A stretch of DNA of 5,288 bases from Verrucomicrobiota bacterium (GTDB lineage Bacteria; Verrucomicrobiota; Verrucomicrobiia; Chthoniobacterales; UBA10450). The notes under the pieces were generated by a model that was not told the origin of the DNA, did no database searches, and saw only the letters and a list, made by a program, of their open reading frames with translations. Of this stretch, positions 1 through 5,288 are shown one piece after another (the stretch's first letter is position 1; each line of letters opens with the position of its first letter). The position numbers and the translations under genes were made by a program. The stretch lies in assembly GCA_003218345.1 (NCBI GenBank), contig QHNF01000112.1, positions 1 through 5,288 on the forward strand, in the 5' to 3' direction.

Positions 1-333
1 AAGGAGTGAATCGAGCGCATCGGCGGAGCGCAATTCGATGTCGATATCGTGGGCCCGGGACAAAAACCGAGAGAGCAAATTGCGCCGCTCTGGTGTTGAC
101 AATTTATTTGCGCCTCCTTCCGCCGGATGTCGTGCGGTGATGATTAGGGGCGTGCGTAACCTCGAAATTTTCCGTTCGAGTTGGTCAATTACGGGCACGA
201 GACGATCCAGCCGCAGTTCAAACAAATCGGGCGGCTGGCGCATTCGAATAGCGAACTCGAACTCCGCGCGCGACGTGATCACGCCCACCACCTGAGGACG
301 CGAGCGACCGTTCTTCGAAGTGCGCGGTGTCAT
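1..333 (-). CDS. aroD: 3-dehydroquinate dehydratase, type I (N-terminal part, cut by window edge)
   Basis: Type I dehydroquinase converts 3-dehydroquinate to 3-dehydroshikimate in the cytoplasmic shikimate pathway, using a Schiff-base lysine. I translated the minus strand from the ATG at 333-331 and got 111 residues with no stop before position 1. The family pattern is clear. A first beta strand VVGVITS lies at residues 15-21. The segment FELRLD at 38-43 supplies the Glu and Arg (E39, R41) matching E46 and R48 of the E. coli enzyme. TARHPAEGG at 66-74 gives the substrate-binding Arg (R68, like R82). IDIELRS at 97-103 follows. The catalytic His and Lys lie in the missing C-terminal half, so activity cannot be judged. 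The start is fixed by the ATGA overlap with the end of ribE, which implies coupled translation. No good Shine-Dalgarno sequence is visible. Shadow frames on the plus strand here show no family features. Identification is firm; completeness is unknown. Confidence 0.92.
   Translation of the reverse strand, partial: MTPRTSKNGRSRPQVVGVITSRAEFEFAIRMRQPPDLFELRLDRLVPVIDQLERKISRLRTPLIITARHPAEGGANKLSTPERRNLLSRFLSRAHDIDIELRSADALDSLL
330..333 (-). other. ATGA stop-start overlap, ribE to aroD
   Basis: On the minus strand the aroD start ATG (333-331) and the ribE stop TGA (332-330) share two bases. Such overlaps usually mean that ribosomes finishing the first gene re-initiate on the second, giving coupled expression. 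The lack of a purine-rich site just upstream of the aroD start fits this. The overlap is seen directly; coupling is inferred. Confidence 0.75.
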
Positions 334-929
334 TTTAGTGCGCGCCGCGAAAGCATTCTCTCGACGTACTTGGCAAGAATGTCGAACTCGAGGTTCACTA
401 GATCACCCGCCTTTGCCCGATCGAGATTGGTGTGGCGTTTGGTATAGGGGATGATCCACACGACGAAACTTTTCGGAAGAACTTCGGCGACCGTAAGGCT
501 GATTCCGTTCACAGCTATCGAGGCTTTGGGCGCGACGTAGTGGGCGAACTCGTCAGGTAACTCGATTTCCAATCGAAAATCTGCCCCTTTCTTCTGAAAA
601 GCGATGATCGGTGAGACGCAATCGACGTGCCCTTGTACGAAATGTCCACCAAAGCGCTCCTTCGCGGCAACAGCGCGCTCGAGATTTACGAGGTGCGCCC
701 GCTGCATGTCTCTTAGATTTGTGCGAGCGGTTGTTTCCTCCAGAAGATCGAACGCGAGTTCATCGCCCCGATGCGAGCTCACTGTGAGGCAACAACCGTT
801 GACGGCCACGCTGTCGCCACGCCGCATCTTTCTCGTCATATGCGGGGCTGCAATTTTCAAATGAGCGCCGCCTTTCCTGCCAGCAACCGCGACTACACTG
901 CCGACTTCTTCGATTAATCCGGTGAACAT
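330..929 (-). CDS. ribE: Riboflavin synthase, alpha chain
   Basis: Catalyses the last step of riboflavin synthesis: dismutation of two 6,7-dimethyl-8-ribityllumazine molecules to riboflavin and a pyrimidinedione, in the cytoplasm, usually as a homotrimer. The 199-residue product has normal family length. It opens with the diagnostic MFTGLIEEVG, including Phe2, which is important for catalysis. It has two lumazine-binding barrels. The first, about 1-95, has GDSVAVNGCCLTV at 38-50, whose Cys47 matches the active-site Cys48 of E. coli. The second, about 96-190, has KASIAVNGISLTV at 135-147. Between them is GGHFVQGHVD at 94-103, with the conserved His. Both barrels also keep a TNL...LVNLE segment (70-84 and 167-181). 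The ATG at 929-927 is forced by the conserved N-terminus, though no clear Shine-Dalgarno sequence precedes it. The stop TGA (332-330) overlaps the aroD start. The symbol follows E. coli usage; Bacillus calls it ribE as well, and some annotations use ribC. Confidence 0.97.
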   Translation of the reverse strand: MFTGLIEEVGSVVAVAGRKGGAHLKIAAPHMTRKMRRGDSVAVNGCCLTVSSHRGDELAFDLLEETTARTNLRDMQRAHLVNLERAVAAKERFGGHFVQGHVDCVSPIIAFQKKGADFRLEIELPDEFAHYVAPKASIAVNGISLTVAEVLPKSFVVWIIPYTKRHTNLDRAKAGDLVNLEFDILAKYVERMLSRRALK

Positions 930-943
930 GATGGCAGCGTTAG

Positions 944-972
944 ATTATGCGTTAGTTTCAACCACTAATGAA
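944..972 (-). promoter_or_regulatory. Possible sigma70-type promoter for ribE-aroD
   Basis: Reading the minus strand, CATAAT (949-944) matches five of six bases of the -10 consensus. It lies 17 bases downstream of TTCATT (972-967), a poor -35 element with about three matches. The -10 ends 14 bases before the ribE start codon, so the leader would be very short or absent. That would fit the missing Shine-Dalgarno site. The -35 hexamer overlaps the decamer repeats at 960-979. This is a motif match only, and the -35 is weak. Confidence 0.25.
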
Positions 973-1020
973 CACTAATGCATACGAAGGCATAAAGTGA
1001 CGAAGCCGAAATGACAAAAC
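952..1020 (-). repeat. Outward-facing interspersed repeat unit, ribE-side copy
   Basis: Read on the minus strand, this unit begins with TTTTGTCATT, then CTTCGTCA, and ends with two tandem ten-base elements: ATTAGTGTTC (979-970) and ATTAGTGGTT (969-960). The same blocks occur in the same order on the plus strand at 1089-1166, so the two units form an imperfect inverted pair around a spacer of about 70 bases. Comparing the 25 bases around the last two decamers of each copy by eye gives about 19 identities. The final GTGGTT points toward ribE and lies roughly 30 bases from its start. It could be an interspersed repetitive element, a protein-binding array or a promoter module; the sequence does not decide. 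Confidence 0.6.
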
Positions 1021-1088
1021 TGAATCCGTCGCGATTTGCCGGGCGCACAGGGTTCATCTCGGCGCAGCCACTGGATTCGTTAGTTGCC

Positions 1089-1166
1089 ATTTTGTCGTTC
1101 CTTCGTCATTGGTCATTCGCTTACGTTTCATCTGTGTTGATTTGTGTCCATCCGTGGTTAAAAAAA
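1089..1166 (+). repeat. Outward-facing interspersed repeat unit, nhaA-side copy
   Basis: This plus-strand unit carries TTTTGTCGTT, then CTTCGTCA, then three tandem ten-base elements: ATCTGTGTTG (1130-1139), ATTTGTGTCC (1140-1149) and ATCCGTGGTT (1150-1159), followed by an A-run. With the two decamers of the opposite copy, the consensus is ATYHGTGKYB at an exact ten-base period, about one helical turn. From memory, strings of the type ATCTGTGT-CATCCGTGG recur between genes in many verrucomicrobial, planctomycete and related genomes, and when translated give spurious peptides such as FICVDLCPSVV. I could not check this by search. The last decamer contains the GTG that I take as the nhaA start codon. 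Confidence 0.65.
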
Positions 1167-2446
1167 TCCAGCCAACCGCATTTCAGCGCTTTTTTCGGAC
1201 CGAGACGATCAGCGGATTCGTCCTCCTGTTATTTGGAATTGCGGCGCTCATGGTGGCCAATTCGCCTTTCGCGAAAGTATACGAACACCTTTGGCAAACA
1301 CCGATAACGGTGGGAACCGTTGATCACTCGCTGTCGCTGACATTGCACCAGTGGATTAACGACGGTCTGATGGCGGTTTTTTTTCTCCTGGTCGGCTTAG
1401 AGATCAAACGTGAATTGCTTGTGGGCGAACTCGCATCTGTGAAAAGGGCCGCGCTTCCAATCGCGTGCGCGATCGGCGGCATGATTGTGCCAGCTGCAAT
1501 CTATTGGAGCTTCAACACGAGCGGATTCGCGGCACGCGGCTGGGGTGTTCCGATAGCAACCGATATTGCCTTTGCCTTGGGTGCGCTGGCGCTAATTGCT
1601 CCCGAAGCGCCAATTGGCGCCAGAATATTTTTGACCGCGCTCGCGATTGTTGACGATATAGGGGCGGTTCTGATCATCGCAATTTTCTACTCGCAAACAA
1701 TCGGATGGGGAGCGCTCGGATGCGCGGCTTTGATGCTTGTGGTGTTGATCGGATTCAATGCAATGGGTGTTCGGCAGTTGTGGCCATACTTATTAGTGGG
1801 ACTGGTGCTTTGGTATTTCGTGCACGAGTCAGGAGTGAACGCTACCGTTGCAGGCGTGGCCCTTGCTTTCGCGATTCCCACGCAGACGCGGATCAATGCC
1901 GCCGACTTCTCCCGCGAGGGGCGCTCTTTGCTAGACCGGTTTGACAACACAGAAACCGGTGACCTGGTCGTCTTGACAAGCAAAGGACAACAGGAAACCC
2001 TTTTCGCGCTCGAGCACGCAAGCGAAGGCGTGACTGCGCCGATCCTTCGGTTGGAGCACGTGCTCCATAACTTCTCGGCCTTCGTGGTGATGCCGCTGTT
2101 TGCGTTCGCCAACGCCGGCGTAAGGATCGGTGGCCCGCTGGATCATCTGGAAATCGCGCTCGGAGCGCTGCTCGGCCTCATCGTTGGCAAACCGCTCGGC
2201 ATTACTGCGGCAGCCTTGGGCGCGGTCAAATTCGGAATTGCGCAACTTCCTGGCGGTGTCCGGTGGGCGTCTCTGCTCGGTTACGCATGTCTGGCAGGGA
2301 TCGGTTTTACCATGTCTCTATTTATCGCAATGCTTGCGTTCGACCAGACTGCGCGACTCAACGCGGCAAAGCTAGGTGTTCTTACCGGCTCGGTTCTGGC
2401 TGGGATCGCCGGCGCGATCGTCCTCAAGATAGCTCCGCCGCGATGA
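1154..2446 (+). CDS. nhaA: Na+/H+ antiporter NhaA
   Basis: Inner-membrane electrogenic antiporter that exports Na+ (or Li+) in exchange for protons, for pH and salt homeostasis. The family core is intact over about 12 membrane segments. VGLEIKREL at 80-88 carries E83 and R86, matching E78 and R81 of E. coli. ATDIAFALG at 135-143 contains D137, like D133. AIVDDIGA at 164-171 contains the paired ion-binding D167 and D168, like D163 and D164. RLEHVLH at 299-305, PLFAFANAGV at 314-323 and GKPLGI at 345-350 follow, with K346 like K300. One departure is SGVNATVAGV, with Asn229 where E. coli has His225. I chose the GTG at 1154, giving 430 residues starting MVKKIQPTAFQRFFRTE. The frame also allows a TTG at 1109, but that adds 15 residues read from the intergenic decamer repeat. 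No start has a good Shine-Dalgarno site. The stop overlaps the next gene's ATG. Confidence 0.95.
   Translation: MVKKIQPTAFQRFFRTETISGFVLLLFGIAALMVANSPFAKVYEHLWQTPITVGTVDHSLSLTLHQWINDGLMAVFFLLVGLEIKRELLVGELASVKRAALPIACAIGGMIVPAAIYWSFNTSGFAARGWGVPIATDIAFALGALALIAPEAPIGARIFLTALAIVDDIGAVLIIAIFYSQTIGWGALGCAALMLVVLIGFNAMGVRQLWPYLLVGLVLWYFVHESGVNATVAGVALAFAIPTQTRINAADFSREGRSLLDRFDNTETGDLVVLTSKGQQETLFALEHASEGVTAPILRLEHVLHNFSAFVVMPLFAFANAGVRIGGPLDHLEIALGALLGLIVGKPLGITAAALGAVKFGIAQLPGGVRWASLLGYACLAGIGFTMSLFIAMLAFDQTARLNAAKLGVLTGSVLAGIAGAIVLKIAPPR
2443..2446 (+). other. ATGA stop-start overlap, nhaA to fusion gene
   Basis: The ATG at 2443-2445 and the nhaA stop TGA at 2444-2446 share two bases. Further down the fusion-gene frame there is no ATG, GTG or TTG until codon 60, which lies inside the first membrane segment. 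The overlapping ATG is therefore the only sensible start, and translation is probably coupled to nhaA. The overlap is seen; coupling is inferred. Confidence 0.7.
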
Positions 2447-5288
2447 CGAACGCATCACATACAGCGCGTGACGCACACGCGCAGGGCTGTAGCCACGGCC
2501 CTGCGCCGCAGTGCTCGGGATCGCGCGACGAGCTCGACACAGCGAGGCGGCTACAACACCACGCAGGCGCACGCGTTGCGATTTTAGCGGGAATTCTCTT
2601 TCTGTCCGGAATCGGTGCATTGATTTTCGAGACCCTCTGGCTGCGCCTGAGCGGTCTTGCATTTGGAAACTCGGTCTGGGCTGCGGCGTTGATTCTCTCC
2701 AGCTTCATGGCTGGTCTGGCGCTAGGCAACGCTATCGCTGCGTCATCGAGAGTCCGGCGGTGGCGGCCACTACATTTCTACGCTTTGCTCGAAGTGCTCG
2801 TCGCTTTCTTTGGTTGCACGATTGTTTTTGGTCTTCCGCTGCTGGGCGAATTGATGCGACCCGTGTGGCAAACGCTCTGGAATTATCAGCCAACTCTCCT
2901 GGGATTGCGGTTTATTTTGTCTTTCGCAATCCTCCTTGTACCGACAACAGCCATGGGCCTGACGCTGCCGGTGTTGATCGAAGATCCAATATTGCGGCAA
3001 ACGAATTTTGGGGGCGCGATTGGTTTTTTGTATGGCTCAAACACTTTAGGCGCAGTGGTTGGTGCTGTGCTCGGTGAAGGTTATCTTATCGCGGCGTTTG
3101 GGCTTCGCGGCACAAGTTTAGCTGCGAGTTTGGCGGTTTGCCTCGCTGCGGCGGTCGCTTTGCTGACGCCAAGAATTGCCGGCGACAGAGATGCGCTTAT
3201 TCCAGAGCGAACGTTTCCGCTCCGCCTGAATGTGAGGTATCGGCCGCCGTGGCGTCTGCTTTTTGTCAGCTTTGGGACGGGCTGCATTCTTCTTTCGCTG
3301 GAAGTAATTTGGTTCCGATTTTCGCGTTTGTACGTTGCATCGTCGCCGACTGCTTTCGCGATCATGCTCGCGGTCGTGCTGGTGGGAATTGGACTCGGGG
3401 GCATTGCGGCCGGCGCGATTAATCGCCGTTCAGCCTGGCTGCATCAATTACTTCCTGCCCTGTTGCTGCTGGCGGCGATTGCCGTGCTTTTGTCATACCT
3501 ATTCTTTCCGGGCGAGGCAGTAAGAACGCCTGCTGGTGCTTTTAGTCTCGCTTCCTGGTGGCAAATCGCCATCCTATGCGTAGCCTTGATGTTCCCGGCC
3601 TCGTTCTTGTCGGGGATTTTGTTCCCGACCATCGTCGCGCTTGTTCAAGCGAGTGCGGAAAACCGGATGAATAGCACTGGAATTACGACCTTGTTCAACA
3701 CGACCGGGGCAGCAGCTGGTCCACTCATTGCAAGTTTTGTGTTGTTGCCTGCCATCGGCTATCAATGGAGTCTCCTGATCTGCGCCGCTGGCTATGTCCT
3801 GCTCGGCATTCTGGTTAGCGAAGGCTCGAGTTGGTCAATTCGGCGCCCAATCGGTGTGGCCACCATCGCATTTTGCGGGACCGCGATGCTCCTTCTTGCG
3901 ATCCTTCCGTATCATCGCGCTGAATCGCACTTCGAACATGCAAGTCGCCCTTACGTAACTGATGAACACGGCAATGTGCTTGCACGGGTTGTGAAAATAA
4001 TCGAGGGCCCTTCGGACACATTACAGCTGCTGCGACGCGATTTGTTTGGCGAACCTTACTACTACCGGCTGTTGACCAACGCCTTTACGATGTCAGCCAC
4101 AAATCCTCGCAGTCAGCGATACATGCGATTGTTCGCTTATCTTCCGCTGGCTTTTCGTCCGGAATCAGAAGACGTCCTGCTTCTTTGCTACGGCTGCGGA
4201 GTCACGGCGGATGCGTTTCTTCATCGACCAAACGTCAAGAGAATGGATGTCGTGGACATTTCGAAAGAGGTGCTCCATCTCGCTGATTTCTATTCGGGCA
4301 TTAACTATTCAAATCCGTTGCGCGATCCTCGGGTAACCACATTCGTTCAAGATGGCCGCTTCTTCCTTCAAGCCAGTCCGCGCCAGTATGACATCATTTC
4401 CGGCGAACCGCCTCCGCCGAAAAATGCGGGTTCGGTCAATCTCTACACTGGGGAATTTTTTTCGCTGATGAAGAGCCACCTCAGGGAAGGCGGAATTGCG
4501 ACCTTTTGGCTGCCGGTCAACCAGCTAAAGGTGGATGAAGCAAAAGCGATCCTCCGCGGGTTCCACAATGCATTCCCGAACGCCTCCGTCTGGGCGAGCG
4601 CCGATCAAGAATGGATCATGATGGGCATCAAAGGTCCCGGTCGCAAAGTAAAGGAAGAGGAAATTCGGCAGTTATGGAGTGACCCGGACAGCGGCGCCGA
4701 TCTAAAACGCATTGGCGTCGAGGTCCCGCAGCAGTTGGGCGCACTGTTTTTGATGGACGGCGACGAGATCGATCGCATTACGCGGGACGTCGCGCCGCTG
4801 ACAGACAATTATCCGAAGCGATTGAGCGATGCGCCCTGGGATGAAAAAGCGAATTTTGAGTTCGCTGCCACTTACATGGAGCCAACATCTGTCACGGAAC
4901 GCTTTCTACGGTCGCTGCTGATCAATCGTATCTGGCCGGAGCCACTACGTAAATCAATGAAGTCCCTTTTCGCCGTTCGTGAGACGCGATTCCTTTCGGA
5001 AACGGTTGGAAGCAACAAGCTGGCGGAGCTTGACCTTTTTCTGCGCGGGACGCGGCTGCGCACGCCGGTCTTGGAAGCGCTAGGCAGCGACGAACTACGA
5101 CTCGCTATCGCGCAGCGGGTTGCGCGCGAGACAGAATCGCCGCCACTTGAGACTGTGCCGGACCTCATTGCCAGTGCGCTGGCGCGGCGCGATTTGAATG
5201 AAGCGATTCGGCTGCTAGAAGGTCAGAAAGATCGTGGCGCGTTCGGTGTTCGTGAAAACTTACTGCTCACCTATCTCTACTGCCTGAA
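2443..5288 (+). CDS. Fused MFS-like membrane protein / spermidine synthase-like domain protein (3' end cut by window)
   Basis: I translated 948 codons without a stop; the frame leaves the window open. Residues 1-44 are a hydrophilic extension. About 13 hydrophobic segments follow, from 45 to 490, in two related halves. IFETLW (61-66) with its following RLSGLAFG segment matches LEVIWF (286-291), and the NTLGA block at 200-204 matches NTTGA at 419-423. A soluble Rossmann domain then begins: VLLLCYGCG (578-586) is the SAM-type glycine loop, VVDIS (603-607) the acidic strand, and QDGRFF (636-641) the adenine contact. YDIISGEPPPPKNAG (649-663) sits where spermidine synthases keep their catalytic aspartates, and LYTGEFF (667-673) follows. 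Residues after about 805 look helical, and 905-948 could be TPR-like. The layout fits the family annotated as fused MFS/spermidine synthase, whose substrate is generally unknown. With both catalytic Asp residues replaced, classical spermidine synthesis is unlikely. It probably resides in the inner membrane. Confidence 0.88.
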   Translation, partial: MTNASHTARDAHAQGCSHGPAPQCSGSRDELDTARRLQHHAGARVAILAGILFLSGIGALIFETLWLRLSGLAFGNSVWAAALILSSFMAGLALGNAIAASSRVRRWRPLHFYALLEVLVAFFGCTIVFGLPLLGELMRPVWQTLWNYQPTLLGLRFILSFAILLVPTTAMGLTLPVLIEDPILRQTNFGGAIGFLYGSNTLGAVVGAVLGEGYLIAAFGLRGTSLAASLAVCLAAAVALLTPRIAGDRDALIPERTFPLRLNVRYRPPWRLLFVSFGTGCILLSLEVIWFRFSRLYVASSPTAFAIMLAVVLVGIGLGGIAAGAINRRSAWLHQLLPALLLLAAIAVLLSYLFFPGEAVRTPAGAFSLASWWQIAILCVALMFPASFLSGILFPTIVALVQASAENRMNSTGITTLFNTTGAAAGPLIASFVLLPAIGYQWSLLICAAGYVLLGILVSEGSSWSIRRPIGVATIAFCGTAMLLLAILPYHRAESHFEHASRPYVTDEHGNVLARVVKIIEGPSDTLQLLRRDLFGEPYYYRLLTNAFTMSATNPRSQRYMRLFAYLPLAFRPESEDVLLLCYGCGVTADAFLHRPNVKRMDVVDISKEVLHLADFYSGINYSNPLRDPRVTTFVQDGRFFLQASPRQYDIISGEPPPPKNAGSVNLYTGEFFSLMKSHLREGGIATFWLPVNQLKVDEAKAILRGFHNAFPNASVWASADQEWIMMGIKGPGRKVKEEEIRQLWSDPDSGADLKRIGVEVPQQLGALFLMDGDEIDRITRDVAPLTDNYPKRLSDAPWDEKANFEFAATYMEPTSVTERFLRSLLINRIWPEPLRKSMKSLFAVRETRFLSETVGSNKLAELDLFLRGTRLRTPVLEALGSDELRLAIAQRVARETESPPLETVPDLIASALARRDLNEAIRLLEGQKDRGAFGVRENLLLTYLYCL
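2479..2506 (+). repeat. GC-rich hairpin in the 5' coding region of the fusion gene
   Basis: GCGCAGGGCTGT (2479-2490) can pair with ACGGCCCTGCGC (2495-2506), giving a 12-pair stem with one G-U pair and an AGCC tetraloop. The outer nine pairs are perfect Watson-Crick. It starts 33 bases after the nhaA stop and 36 bases after the fusion-gene start, inside the N-terminal extension. No T-run follows, so it is not an intrinsic terminator. It may be a palindromic interspersed repeat that became coding, or a structure that tunes translation or RNA stability between the two genes. Confidence 0.7.

Noticed and set aside
433..450. IPYT in riboflavin synthase where several homologues have IPHT, as a possible active-site change.
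   Set aside because: The position is variable in the family (E. coli has Glu there), so it is not informative.
1011..1307. A plus-strand open frame of 98 codons across the intergenic repeat and the start of nhaA.
   Set aside because: It reads the decamer array in another frame and then the nhaA coding region out of frame. No ribosome site or domain supports it.
1687..2245. Minus-strand open frames of 141 and 104 codons opposite nhaA.
   Set aside because: They are antisense shadows of a gene with clear family motifs and show no recognisable domain of their own.
2479..2506. The hairpin as a rho-independent terminator for nhaA.
   Set aside because: No run of T follows the stem and the next gene starts upstream of it, so termination here would cut that gene.
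2511..3077. A plus-strand open frame of 188 codons inside the fusion gene.
   Set aside because: It is out of frame with the membrane protein, has a scrambled Arg- and Cys-rich composition, and the other frame carries all the family motifs.
176..3840. A 15-base exact match, TCGAGTTGGTCAATT, at 176-190 and 3826-3840.
   Set aside because: Both copies lie in well-conserved coding regions read in different directions and no flanking similarity extends the match. It is a little unlikely by chance but has no visible role.

Overview
The window is a stretch of bacterial chromosome built around one divergent gene pair. Two genes run leftward from a promoter region near 930-1150 and two run rightward. 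All four protein-coding regions are real. The outer two are cut by the window edges. The organism cannot be fixed from the sequence alone. The moderately GC-rich coding, the lack of clear Shine-Dalgarno sites, and an intergenic repeat of a kind I recall from environmental Verrucomicrobiota and Planctomycetota genomes together suggest a soil or freshwater verrucomicrobial-type bacterium. That is inference, not proof.

Left side, minus strand: riboflavin synthase alpha chain (ribE, 330-929, complete) is followed by the N-terminal 111 residues of a type I 3-dehydroquinate dehydratase (aroD, 333 down to 1). Stop and start overlap as ATGA, so the two are probably one transcript with coupled translation. 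One makes riboflavin from lumazine. The other acts in the shikimate pathway to aromatic amino acids. They share no pathway step.

Centre, 930-1153: a 224-base divergent intergenic region. It holds two related repeat units of about 70-80 bases in inverted orientation. Each ends in a GTGGTT motif facing its neighbouring gene, and each carries a tandem array of ten-base elements (consensus ATYHGTGKYB). A weak sigma70-like promoter can be drawn for ribE, overlapping one array. The likely GTG start of nhaA lies inside the other array.

Right side, plus strand: an NhaA-type Na+/H+ antiporter (complete, ending 2446) overlaps by ATGA with a very long open frame (2443 to beyond 5288). This frame encodes a polytopic membrane protein fused to a spermidine-synthase-like Rossmann domain and a helical C-terminal part. 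Its catalytic aspartates are replaced, so it is probably not a conventional aminopropyltransferase. A strong GC-rich hairpin lies in its first 65 bases. The two membrane proteins are probably co-transcribed; whether they work together is unknown.

No tRNA, rRNA, CRISPR array, transposase or prophage gene was seen. The nearest things to an unexplained system are the outward-facing decamer repeats between the divergent genes and the hairpin-bearing N-terminal extension of the fusion protein.
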